From Candidatus Woesearchaeota archaeon (GTDB lineage Archaea > Nanobdellota > Nanobdellia > Woesearchaeales > GW2011-AR9): DNA of 52,243 nt. The stretch is taken from contig JACPND010000009.1 of the NCBI GenBank assembly GCA_016185625.1, forward strand, positions 1 through 52,243, given 5' to 3'. Position numbers and translations under genes: made by a program. Every line of letters starts with the position of its first letter. The stretch's first letter is position 1. Of the stretch, positions 32,544 to 39,943 are shown in pieces. A model generated the notes under the pieces. That model made no database searches. It had not been told where the DNA came from and saw only the letters and a program-made list of their open reading frames with translations.

Positions 32544-33629
32544 ATGGTTGACCAGGATCTTCTGTCCCTGTATTTTGCAGATGTGAGCAAGCGGCCATTA
32601 CTTACAGAAGCAGAAACAAAAACATTGTTTGGGCAATTGGCATACTGCGATAGTAAGCTGGTCGAGGTGCAATTACGTGATCAGAGGCTGCGCCAAAGTC
32701 TCGAAGAACGGCTCGATGCCGATCAGAGTGAACAATATCGCCCTATCCCGGAAAAAAGGAAACGGTCATTTCTGTATCGTGCCCTGCCACTCTACGAAAT
32801 CCGTGGAGCCGCCCGAGAATCCGTTTCAAATGGCTATGAGGAGCGACTTGTCCGCCCGCTTCGTAAATTCTTATACGACATCAAAACCGTGCAGGATACT
32901 CTCTGTGAGCATAATCTGCGATTGGCAGTGAACATTGCCAAACAGTTTTACTCACGTTCTGCGGAAATCTCTTTGTTAGACCTGATTCAGGAAGGAACGC
33001 TGGGATTGTACAAAGCCATCGAGAGATTCGACTACCGCCGGGGATATAAATTGAGCACATATGCTATCTGGTGGATCAGGCAGAATATTGGGCGGTGGCT
33101 GGAGGAGAGAGGCCGGATAATACGATTGCCATGCCACGTTCAGCATGAGCTGCAAAAATATCGTCTGATCTCCAAGGGACTGGCATCTGAGCTGGGCCAT
33201 GAGCCTACCCCTGAGGAAGTTGGCGTGCGGGTTCTGGGGAAAGCCGAAAAGGTTCCTCAGTATCTGGAAAGAATGAGATGGTATTTTCAGTTAGACAAAA
33301 CAACGTCGCTGGATGCGGAAATCAAAGATGAAAAAACGTTTTTCACGTTAGTTGCTGATGTTGATTCCCCTGATCCTGAAGAAGAATGCGCCCGCTCTGA
33401 TTTTCGACGACATTTGTGGGCTATTACAAAAGAGACCCTCTCTCCCCGTGAGGCGCACATTCTTAATCAACGGTTTGGGTTGGGAAATGATGGCCCCTAT
33501 GATGACACTCAGACCTTGGAAAGGCTGGGAGCTGAGCTTCAGGTAACACGGGAGCGAGTCAGGCAGATTGAGAAACGATCGTTGCAAAAACTGCGGCGAA
33601 AACTTGTAGAGAGAAATGTGAGGTTATAA
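32544..33629 (+). CDS. Bacterial-type sigma-70 factor
   Basis: A 361-residue protein starting at MVDQDLLSLYF (ATG 32544); an ATG at 32478 would overlap the preceding gene and adds unconserved sequence. Region 1.2: DLLSLYFADVSKRPLLTEAE. A charged non-conserved stretch lies near residues 35-115. Region 2: HNLRLAVNIAKQF, SLLDLIQEGTLGLYKAIERF, KLSTYAIWWIRQNIGRWLEE. Region 3 follows (HELQKYRLISKGLASELGHEP). Region 4: LSPREAHILNQRFGLG and the DNA-binding helix LERLGAELQVTRERVRQIEK. All core regions are present, so it could bind both RNA polymerase and -10/-35 promoters. It is unexpected in an archaeon, which normally uses TBP/TFB. Confidence 0.93.
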   Translation: MVDQDLLSLYFADVSKRPLLTEAETKTLFGQLAYCDSKLVEVQLRDQRLRQSLEERLDADQSEQYRPIPEKRKRSFLYRALPLYEIRGAARESVSNGYEERLVRPLRKFLYDIKTVQDTLCEHNLRLAVNIAKQFYSRSAEISLLDLIQEGTLGLYKAIERFDYRRGYKLSTYAIWWIRQNIGRWLEERGRIIRLPCHVQHELQKYRLISKGLASELGHEPTPEEVGVRVLGKAEKVPQYLERMRWYFQLDKTTSLDAEIKDEKTFFTLVADVDSPDPEEECARSDFRRHLWAITKETLSPREAHILNQRFGLGNDGPYDDTQTLERLGAELQVTRERVRQIEKRSLQKLRRKLVERNVRL

Positions 33630-34613
33630 CTTGTTGAAGAAATTTTTTGAACCAAGCACCACCAATCTCGGATTTGCTTTCAGCCTGCGCTTCACATACG
33701 CAGCTCCTAATCCCGGTGCAAGTTCTATTGGCATATACTCCCGCACGATTTTTCCCCGCTGGCGAAGCTGCTCGCCCAGCACTTCCCCCGCCTGCACGCC
33801 GCGAAGGAACTGGAATTCGTACCTCTCTGGCGAAATGATCCCAGACCGCTCATAATGGTCAATAAGAGGAAGAAGCCGGTCTATAACTTCCTGGTCGTGC
33901 GTGGCAATTTCCACATAGACGCCAGCGGCGAATAATTCCAGAATTCTTTTCACCAAGCGGTTTTTCGCTTCGGGAATATTATTGGTGGCTATTTCTTCCG
34001 GCTCGTTGTAAATGCCGATGCAGGCACGCACGCGAATTTTCTCTTTGGGAAAGGGATAGGACGGTCGCGAGAGATAATAATCGATATCTTGTTGCGTCCG
34101 GTTCAGCCGCGACTGCAGGACGATGCCAAGATTGGTATATCCTTTTTCCAAAAGTTCTTCAGCCGCACTTAACGACACATCCGTCCAGCGATGATCTTCC
34201 ATATCCAATGTTACGTCCAAATCAGCTGCATGCCCGCACAACTGTTCTAACCGCTCCGGCAGAGGCGTTGATGCATCCAGCTGCAACGGTTCGGCTGAGA
34301 CAATGGCACAAATTGAAGAGGGTTTGACCGATAAAGAGACTGGCCGCTGATGCGGTGACTGGCCGCAGAAAATGCTGGAAAAGAAATGCGCCGCCTGAAT
34401 GTACGACAGAAGATAATGATCGGCTTCCTGCTTGGTCGTTGCTTCTTCACCCAGAATGTCAAACGTGGAATACCGGCCGCAATCGGTGTAATTCTCCTGC
34501 ACGGCCTGAAAGCCTTCCTCCAGTGAACTTCCTGCCAAATACGGCCGTCCGAGCGTGCTGATGACTCGTTTAGGGAGAAGAGAAATCGCGGCCCTGTTTA
34601 GTGTGTCTAACAT
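33624..34613 (-). CDS. Proline dehydrogenase
   Basis: A 329-residue FAD enzyme oxidising L-proline to delta-1-pyrroline-5-carboxylate. Barrel signatures: VTLDMEDHRWTD, NLGIVLQSRLNRT, RVRACIGIYNEP, RYEFQFLRGV and KIVREYMPI. The size fits a monofunctional PRODH rather than the PutA fusion. No membrane segment. The P5C dehydrogenase partner is not in the window. It converges with the sigma-like gene and overlaps it by 6 bases. Confidence 0.92.
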   Translation of the reverse strand: MLDTLNRAAISLLPKRVISTLGRPYLAGSSLEEGFQAVQENYTDCGRYSTFDILGEEATTKQEADHYLLSYIQAAHFFSSIFCGQSPHQRPVSLSVKPSSICAIVSAEPLQLDASTPLPERLEQLCGHAADLDVTLDMEDHRWTDVSLSAAEELLEKGYTNLGIVLQSRLNRTQQDIDYYLSRPSYPFPKEKIRVRACIGIYNEPEEIATNNIPEAKNRLVKRILELFAAGVYVEIATHDQEVIDRLLPLIDHYERSGIISPERYEFQFLRGVQAGEVLGEQLRQRGKIVREYMPIELAPGLGAAYVKRRLKANPRLVVLGSKNFFNKL

Positions 34614-34730
34614 GAACGATGGCGAAAAGGGGATGGTTTTTAAATGTTTGGTTCGAAGTGTCCCCTTTTGATGTTGTTTAATATTCTTTTTTAATGACGC
34701 TAAATAAAATATAATTGGTAATAATCAATC

Positions 34731-34858
34731 TTGTAGCTCTTCGATTTTAGCGTGGAAGAATCCCACATCATAAACAATACTAATCTGGCACACTTTGTAG
34801 CTCTTCGATTTTAGCGTGGAAGAATCCCACATCATAAACAATACTAATCTGGCACACT
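34731..34858. repeat. Exact 64-base tandem duplication
   Basis: Two identical 64-base units, starting TTGTAGCTCTTCGATTTTAG, lie head to tail at 34731-34794 and 34795-34858. Each contains a small inverted repeat, GTGG...CCAC (in GTGGAAGAATCCCAC). There is no third copy and no different spacer between them, so this is not a normal CRISPR array. The perfect identity implies a recent duplication. Confidence 0.9.
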
Positions 34859-34884
34859 TCTTATTTTCTACTCAAACTTCTCTA

Positions 34885-34974
34885 AGAGACTTTGCAATGT
34901 CGCAATTTTAAGCTTATCTGTGCACCTGTTGGTGCAAACTAAATATTACAAATTGCTTTTTGCAAAGTTCTCTA
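34885..34974. repeat. Inverted-repeat element with central hairpin
   Basis: AGAGACTTTGCAA near the left end pairs with TTGCAAAGTTCTCT at the right end (one bulge). GCAATTT/AAATTGC extends the stem inward. The centre has TGCACC tgt TGGTGCA. The size and design are similar to the other intergenic hairpin elements. Confidence 0.65.
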
Positions 34975-35020
34975 AACAATTACGTTTATTTCGGTTTCTT
35001 CCAAAACTCTTCGAAAACCT

Positions 35021-35027
35021 TATAAAA
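35021..35027 (+). promoter_or_regulatory. TATA box for the sec61-beta/NAC operon
   Basis: TATAAAA begins 30 bases before the ATG at 35051, with a purine-rich CGAAAA stretch just before it in the position of the BRE element. Confidence 0.7.
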
Positions 35028-35050
35028 CACCTTCGGTTTTTAGCAGAAAC

Positions 35051-35221
35051 ATGGCTGACGACCGCATTCGCTTACCTTCCGGACAAGGCGGCTTAGTGCG
35101 CTATTCCGATGAATCTGTTTCTAAAGTTGAATTCTCCCCGGGAACAGTTATCGTCATGGCGGTCATGATCATGGTTATGGTCCTTCTTCTCCATTCCTTC
35201 GGCGGACGGATTCTAGGATGA
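35051..35221 (+). CDS. Preprotein translocase subunit Sec61-beta (SecG homologue)
   Basis: A 56-residue protein. It has the conserved archaeal pattern: N-terminal LPSGQGGLVRYSDE, then SPGTVIVMAVMIMVMVLLLH, a single transmembrane helix, and a short tail FGGRILG. It is part of the SecYE-beta channel that exports proteins. Its stop overlaps the NAC start (ATGA at 35218), making a translocation/nascent-chain operon. Confidence 0.93.
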   Translation: MADDRIRLPSGQGGLVRYSDESVSKVEFSPGTVIVMAVMIMVMVLLLHSFGGRILG

Positions 35222-35550
35222 TTCCCGGCATCAATCCGCGCCAGATGCAGCAGGCCATGAGAAAGCTCGGTATCCAGCAGACTGAAATCCCTGCCACAGA
35301 AGTCATCATCCGAACAGAAGATAAAGAAATTGTCATCCGCAATCCTTCTGTCCAGAAAGTCAACATGATGGGGCAGGAAACCTTCCAGATTGCGGGCGAC
35401 ATCGAAGAATGTAAAATCAAAGAAGAAATCTCAGAAGAAGACATTAAGACCGTGATGGAGCAAACCAACGTCACCAAAGACCAAGCCAAAAAAGCTCTGG
35501 AAGATAGCGAGGGCGACTTGGCCCAGGCGATCATGAACCTGCAAGCATGA
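35218..35550 (+). CDS. Nascent polypeptide-associated complex protein (NAC-alpha)
   Basis: A 110-residue ribosome-associated chaperone. The NAC beta-barrel core covers residues about 25-70 (EIPATEVIIRTEDKEIVIRN then VNMMGQETFQIAGD). A UBA domain follows at about 72-108 (EEDIKTVMEQTNVTKDQAKK, ALEDSEGDLAQAIMNL). Archaeal NAC is a homodimer of this single subunit. It overlaps Sec61-beta and the next gene through ATGA junctions, indicating a coupled operon. Confidence 0.95.
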   Translation: MIPGINPRQMQQAMRKLGIQQTEIPATEVIIRTEDKEIVIRNPSVQKVNMMGQETFQIAGDIEECKIKEEISEEDIKTVMEQTNVTKDQAKKALEDSEGDLAQAIMNLQA

Positions 35551-35957
35551 AAGCGCATCAACAATTGGCCGTCGCTAAACATCTCGTCGGCGTTAGTTAT
35601 CCGCTCCTGAAGGACCAGAAGCTGCTCATTGGAGCAGTACATAACCTTTTTTCAGCAATAAATCTTGCCTTGGAAGCAATTCTACAGCAGGACGGGCACT
35701 TTGTTCCTGATAGTTTTGAAAGCCGGTATGCCCTCTTCACATCGAAACATAAAGCCAAGAAAGAACACCTGGAATTACTGCTTACAATAAAAGAACTCCA
35801 TGACCTGCATAAGAACAGTGCTGTTGATTTCCCGCGCCACGGCAGCTTGGTGATGTGCACGGAAGATTATCGCCTGAGGACGTTAGCGGTAAAAGACGTG
35901 GAAGAGTATGTGCATCGTACGGAGGAGTTCTTGAGGGACTATAAAGGGTTGGAATAA
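35547..35957 (+). CDS. Helical protein, possibly HEPN-like
   Basis: A 136-residue protein overlapping NAC by 4 bases. It is all-helical, with an N-terminal helix pair (QLAVAKHLVGVSYPLLKD, GAVHNLFSAINLALEAIL) and a C-terminal helix DVEEYVHRTEEFLRDYKG. The layout recalls HEPN domains, but no RxxxxH motif is certain (FPRHGS near residue 105). The NAC/Sec context suggests a ribosome or membrane-linked role rather than a toxin. Confidence 0.55.
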   Translation: MKAHQQLAVAKHLVGVSYPLLKDQKLLIGAVHNLFSAINLALEAILQQDGHFVPDSFESRYALFTSKHKAKKEHLELLLTIKELHDLHKNSAVDFPRHGSLVMCTEDYRLRTLAVKDVEEYVHRTEEFLRDYKGLE

Positions 35958-36004
35958 ACGATTTACATCGTCAAAACACGAGAACTAAATTTATGTTTTT
36001 TGTC

Positions 36005-36577
36005 ATGGAAAAAATGCCTACCTATATCATCGAGCATCTGGAACCGAAAGTGTACGAATGGTGTTTCATTGAATATAAGCAGATCTCCCGCATCGTCGGA
36101 AAGAAGAACCTCTGGATCACCAATACCAAAAATCAAACATTAAACCATTATGCGCGCGTCATTCCGAAATCAGCCGCGGGATTACATCTCAACAATGTCT
36201 GCCTCCTTGACCCCGCAGCTAAAAAAGAATTGACGCCGGAAGAAGCCAGACATTTTCAGTATTTCGTCTTTGGCGGCATTTTAGGTGATTATCCGCCACG
36301 GAAAAGAACGGAAGTAGAATTGACCCAAAAATTTTCCCAGGGAACCGCAACCAGAAATGTCGGGAAAGAACAAATGAGTACCGACCATGCCGTCGCTGTC
36401 GTTAAAGAAATCGTACAGGGAAAAAAGCTATCGGCATTGAAATTTCAGGACCAGCTGGAAATTCACATGAAAGAAGGAGAATCAATGTTACTGCCCTATC
36501 GCTATTTGTTGATAAAAGGAAAGCTGTTGGTAAGCAAAGAATTATTAGAATATTTGAAGAAAAAGAAAGGGTTTTGA
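36005..36577 (+). CDS. Sfm1-like SPOUT methyltransferase
   Basis: A 190-residue protein from the ATG at 36005 (an ATG at 36014 is equally plausible). Segments YIIEHLEPKVYEWCFIEYKQ, LWITNTKNQ, VCLLDPAAKKEL and FVFGGILGDYPPRKRTEVEL match the SFM1/DUF431 family. This is a knotted SPOUT fold that binds SAM at GGILGD. Yeast Sfm1 methylates an arginine of ribosomal protein uS3; whether archaeal members do the same is unknown. The neighbouring NAC and Sec genes fit a translation link. Confidence 0.8.
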   Translation: MEKMPTYIIEHLEPKVYEWCFIEYKQISRIVGKKNLWITNTKNQTLNHYARVIPKSAAGLHLNNVCLLDPAAKKELTPEEARHFQYFVFGGILGDYPPRKRTEVELTQKFSQGTATRNVGKEQMSTDHAVAVVKEIVQGKKLSALKFQDQLEIHMKEGESMLLPYRYLLIKGKLLVSKELLEYLKKKKGF

Positions 36578-36623
36578 GAGCACTATCCAAAAAGGGAGTG
36601 ATAATCCTCTTGGCTGCTCGGTC

Positions 36624-36682
36624 GGCTGATTTTTCGCAGTATGAATTTCTACAAAAAGAAGTATTTTCGAGAAAATCAGGCC
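36624..36682. repeat. Hairpin element
   Basis: GGCTGATTTTTCG (left) pairs with CGAGAAAATCAGGCC (right) with one bulged base, loop about 30 bases. It lies directly before another inverted repeat, giving a tandem two-hairpin layout like families A and B but with different sequence. Confidence 0.5.
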
Positions 36683-36693
36683 AAACCTAGAGC

Positions 36694-36788
36694 TAAGGGC
36701 CCACTGCAAAATAAATTGATAAGTTTTAGAAAAATTATCCTCTCATTTCACTTAAAAATTTGCTATTTTATTTTGTGGCAAGCCCTAA
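36694..36788. repeat. Inverted-repeat element, about 95 bases
   Basis: Terminal arms: left TAAGGGCCCACTGCAAAATA, right (reverse complement) TTAGGGCTTGCCACAAAATA; 16 of 22 positions agree over the full arms, including GGGC and CAAAATAAA. The length is close to the A and B elements. Confidence 0.5.
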
Positions 36789-36919
36789 CTTTGTCTTACG
36801 AATCGCAAAGTAACAGGCACTTCTTCGCATCCCCTACTTTTTACACAAAGCCCCGACAAAGTGAAAATTTATAAACTATTAAATTAAACCATTAAATGAT
36901 TGAATGAAAAATGGGGGTA

Positions 36920-37501
36920 ATGATGAATAAAAAAATAATATTGGTGTTTCTACTCTTCTCAAGCCTTTTGCTGCTTCTTGGATGCACTACCTTGACAGTG
37001 CAAGAGGATGAGCAATATCTCAACACAAAAGAAGTGCCAGATGCACAAGAACCCTCCGAAAAAGGATCTACCGGGTGGATGAACATAAACCTTGTAGATG
37101 TCAGAACCGGAAAGACTTTCAAAATTAGTGATTTCAAAGGAAGACCTGTATTATTGGAGAGCTTCGCGGTGTGGTGCCCTATTTGCACTCAACAGCAGAA
37201 GAAAATCAAAGAGTTGCATGAAGAAATTGGCGATACGTTCGTCTCCATATCCTTAGACACAGATCCTAATGAGGATGCTGCTAAAGTAAAAGAAGCAGCT
37301 GAAGAACGTGGGTTTAACTGGTATTTTACAGTTTCTCCCGTAGAATTGACCCAGGCTTTGATAGACCAATTTGGGGTCCGCGTGGTAGATGCACCAGCAG
37401 CACCAGTCATCCTTATCTGCGAAAATGGTTCTGCACGATTGCTCAAACGAGGCATAAAATCAGCGCAGGATTTGAAAGGAGAAATAAGCAGGGGATGTTG
37501 A
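36920..37501 (+). CDS. TlpA-like thioredoxin lipoprotein
   Basis: A 193-residue exported thioredoxin-like protein. The lipobox is LLLLLGC after a hydrophobic signal. The redoxin domain follows with FKISDFKGRPVLLESFAVWC and the active site CPIC (Cys at about residues 86 and 89), then TFVSISLDTDPNEDA and a cis-Pro region APAAPVIL. The GGGGGT sequence before ATGATG supports a start at 36920 or 36923 over the ATG at 36911. It is the first gene of the redox operon and probably receives electrons from the CcdA immediately downstream. Confidence 0.87.
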   Translation: MMNKKIILVFLLFSSLLLLLGCTTLTVQEDEQYLNTKEVPDAQEPSEKGSTGWMNINLVDVRTGKTFKISDFKGRPVLLESFAVWCPICTQQQKKIKELHEEIGDTFVSISLDTDPNEDAAKVKEAAEERGFNWYFTVSPVELTQALIDQFGVRVVDAPAAPVILICENGSARLLKRGIKSAQDLKGEISRGC

Positions 37502-38178
37502 TGGTAAGTGCATTGACTAATTTTTGGCTTTCTTTTTTAGCTGGTTTACTCGCACCGCTCGGGGCGGTCTGTGTTCTTCCTCTATATCCTGGATTTTTAG
37601 CGTATCTCGCCGGGAAAGTACCTAAAAAAGACCCTAAGAAAACTATCATTCTTCTGGGTGTTATTGTAACGCTGGGGGTAATGTTGTCCATGTTTATCTT
37701 CGGATTAATATTCACTCAATTTCTTCAAGCATCGCTGGCTAAAGCTATCGGAGTAATCTCTCCTATTGCATTTATAATTCTGGCAGTGGTCAGCGTTCTC
37801 CTCATCTTTAATGTTAATATCGGGAAATTTTTTCCTCAAACGCATGCGCCGATGCTTAAGAATCCATTTTTGAGTTCGCTTCTCTTTGGCTTATTTTTTG
37901 GTGCTATCATCCTGCCTTGTAATCCGGCCTCCTTAATTGTATTGTTTGCTATAAGCACTTCCACCATGACTTTTGTTGCCAATTTCCTTAATTTTGTTTT
38001 CTTTGGATTAGGAATGGGTTTGCCTTTATTGCTTATCTCCTTTATTTCAACCGCAAGAAGCCAGGAAGTCCTCGGTTTCTTATCCCAGCATCAGAGAGTT
38101 ATAAACATTATTGCCGGGATCATTATGTTAGGGGTTTCGCTATATTATCTTATTTTTGTGTTTAAGGTAGTGGGATAA
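37495..38178 (+). CDS. ccdA: CcdA/DsbD-type membrane electron carrier
   Basis: A 227-residue protein with six hydrophobic helices that passes electrons from cytoplasmic thioredoxin to the outside. Canonical order is kept: Cys26 in APLGAVCVLPLYPGFLAYLAG (helix 1) and Cys142 in IILPCNPASL (helix 4). AGGGG before the ATG at 37495 is the likely ribosome binding site. It overlaps the TlpA-like gene by 7 bases and lies 5 bases before the DUF3179 gene, so the three are co-translated. Confidence 0.88.
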   Translation: MLMVSALTNFWLSFLAGLLAPLGAVCVLPLYPGFLAYLAGKVPKKDPKKTIILLGVIVTLGVMLSMFIFGLIFTQFLQASLAKAIGVISPIAFIILAVVSVLLIFNVNIGKFFPQTHAPMLKNPFLSSLLFGLFFGAIILPCNPASLIVLFAISTSTMTFVANFLNFVFFGLGMGLPLLLISFISTARSQEVLGFLSQHQRVINIIAGIIMLGVSLYYLIFVFKVVG

Positions 38179-38183
38179 CAAAT

Positions 38184-39221
38184 ATGAGAAAGATAACCTT
38201 AATTGTTGGTTTGGTAGCGAGTTTGTTTTTGCTAGCTGGTTGTGTTCCACAAAAAGCAGTAACTCCAGAAAAAGTAACCGTTGATGAAAATTTAGTGGAT
38301 CGTCCCATGGAACCTTCTGAAGAAGAAGGAATTCAGGTTACCGAAAAAGGCGTGAAATACCTGGTGCATCCCAGTAAAATAATTAGCGGGGGGCCCCCCA
38401 AGGACGGGATTCCTTCGATTGATAACCCCAAATATGTTTCTGTAGAAGAAGCAGACGGATGGATTGAGGATAACGAATTGGTACTGGCTATTATTTACAA
38501 AGGAGTAAAGCGTATCTACCCCCTCCAAATTCTGGTATGGCATGAAATCGTGAATGATAAGGTTGCCGGTGATCCCGTGCTGATTACGTACTGTCCTTTG
38601 TGTGGTTCAGGAATTGCCTTTGAACGAACCATTGACATAAAGGGCAAAAGAGAAGAAGTAGAATTTGGAACTTCTGGTAAATTATACAATTCTAATTTAG
38701 TGATGTATGACAGAGTAACTGGCACCTACTGGACGCAGATCGGTGGGAAAGCAATCATCGGAGAATTGACGGGGCAGGAATTAAGTGAGATTTCGATTGA
38801 CACCGTAGTCTGGAGAGAATGGAAAGTCGAACATCCAGATTCAGACGTATTGAGTCAAGAAACCGGATACATCCGGGATTATGGCCGAGATCCATACGGT
38901 AATTATTATGAGGATAGTTATCTTTTTTTCCCGGTTGGGAATCAAGATAATAAAGTCCATCCTAAAACCGTTATTTTTGGAATTGAAGTCGATGGAACGT
39001 ATAAGGCATATCGGGAAGATGAGCTCATCAAAGCAGGGGTTATAGAAGATGTCTTTCATGGAATTCACATAAAAGTGAAGAGAGATGGGGCTGGAATGGT
39101 CAAAATCATTAATCTTGATACTGGAGAAGAAATCGTGAAGGAACGTGACTTCTGGTTCGCGTGGTACGCATTTCATCCGGAGACAGGTTTATATAGTCTG
39201 AAGAATGCATCTTCACCATGA
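38184..39221 (+). CDS. DUF3179 lipoprotein
   Basis: A 345-residue protein. Signal with lipobox FLLAGC. The DUF3179 core contains RIYPLQILVWHEIVND, TYCPLCGSGIAFER (Cys137 and Cys140), LYNSNLVMYDRVTGTYWTQ and the C-terminal FWFAWYAFHPETGLY. The biochemical role of DUF3179 is unknown. The CPLC pair and the position between two CcdA genes suggest a thiol or metal function on the outer face of the membrane. Its stop overlaps the next gene's start (ATGA at 39218). Confidence 0.85.
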   Translation: MRKITLIVGLVASLFLLAGCVPQKAVTPEKVTVDENLVDRPMEPSEEEGIQVTEKGVKYLVHPSKIISGGPPKDGIPSIDNPKYVSVEEADGWIEDNELVLAIIYKGVKRIYPLQILVWHEIVNDKVAGDPVLITYCPLCGSGIAFERTIDIKGKREEVEFGTSGKLYNSNLVMYDRVTGTYWTQIGGKAIIGELTGQELSEISIDTVVWREWKVEHPDSDVLSQETGYIRDYGRDPYGNYYEDSYLFFPVGNQDNKVHPKTVIFGIEVDGTYKAYREDELIKAGVIEDVFHGIHIKVKRDGAGMVKIINLDTGEEIVKERDFWFAWYAFHPETGLYSLKNASSP

Positions 39222-39943
39222 GACCTGGGCGCATCTTTTTGGCGAGTTTGTTCTTTGTCCTTGGTTTTTCCGTCATTTTCTCACTCGTCGGCGTCTTGCT
39301 GCAGAGCGTTCTCGCCAACGTCGCCGCAGGGGTACAGATTTGGCTCGGCCGTATCGGAGGGACAATCATCATTCTCTTCGGCCTCTATCTCTTGGGCCTG
39401 ATCAGCATACCCTTTCTGGAACGGGAACACAAGATGAGAGTGACCACCCAGTTTCGCTCGATGTACGTGACGTCGTTTGTCTTTGGTGCGGCCTTTGCCG
39501 TGGGCTGGACACCTTGCGTGGGAGCGGTGCTGGGCGCAATACTGACTCTGGCCGCCACTCAGCCAGGAACGGCATTTTTGCTGATGTTATCATATTCTTT
39601 AGGATTGGGAATCCCTTTTTTATTAGTGGGGTTATTTGCCAATCAGGCGCAGCGGCTCATTTCCAAAGCAGGAGCGTGGCTCAAATATGCGCAATATTTT
39701 TTCGGCGTGGTGCTGGTGATGCTGGGAATTTTTGTGTTTACCAATCAGCTTAGCCGTATTGCCAATCTCGCGTTTGTCTCTGATCTTCTTATCAGACTCA
39801 ATGTTGGCGGTATTATCGGTATGAGCAGCCTGAACCTCGGCATCGCCTTCTTTGCTGGGATTGTGTCCTTCCTAAGTCCGTGCGTATTGCCGTTAATTCC
39901 GGCATTTTTGTCCTATTTAGCGTCTGTAGGTGTGAAGCGATGA
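39218..39943 (+). CDS. Circularly permuted CcdA-like membrane protein
   Basis: A 241-residue protein with about six helices. All CcdA landmarks are present but in rotated order. It begins with the segment that normally follows helix 1 (IFLASLFFVLGFSVIFSLVG), continues with GWTPCVGAVLGAIL (Cys100), and ends with the helix that normally comes first, GIAFFAGIVSFLSPCVLPLI (Cys222). The upstream DUF3179 gene ends naturally, and the downstream gene begins in an ATGA overlap, so neither a lost 5' exon nor a frameshift explains it. Both Cys are retained, so it is probably functional with DipZ. Confidence 0.78.
   Translation: MRPGRIFLASLFFVLGFSVIFSLVGVLLQSVLANVAAGVQIWLGRIGGTIIILFGLYLLGLISIPFLEREHKMRVTTQFRSMYVTSFVFGAAFAVGWTPCVGAVLGAILTLAATQPGTAFLLMLSYSLGLGIPFLLVGLFANQAQRLISKAGAWLKYAQYFFGVVLVMLGIFVFTNQLSRIANLAFVSDLLIRLNVGGIIGMSSLNLGIAFFAGIVSFLSPCVLPLIPAFLSYLASVGVKR

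Larger units (their letters stand above)
34614..35050. other. 437-base non-coding region upstream of sec61-beta
   Basis: It holds an exact tandem duplication (34731-34858), a hairpin element (34885-34974) and the TATA box of the Sec61-beta operon. No coding sequence is visible. Confidence 0.7.
36578..36919. other. 342-base intergenic region with two hairpin elements
   Basis: It contains two inverted repeats (36624-36682 and 36694-36788), then a TATA-like TTTATAAAC near 36870 serving the redox operon. A short frame at 36641-36874 overlaps the repeats and is not considered a gene. Confidence 0.6.

Noticed and set aside
32478-33629. Sigma factor as proof of a bacterial contig
   Set aside because: Sec61-beta, NAC, GINS, TATA-type promoters and archaeal helicase genes lie on both sides, so the fragment is archaeal unless misassembled.
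34731-34858. Possible short CRISPR array
   Set aside because: Only two units, and the part that would be the spacer is identical in both. No cas gene is in the window. A plain tandem duplication explains it better.
36641-36874. 77-codon plus-strand frame as a gene
   Set aside because: It lies across two inverted repeats, has no ribosome binding site or domain, and its composition follows the A/T-rich repeats.
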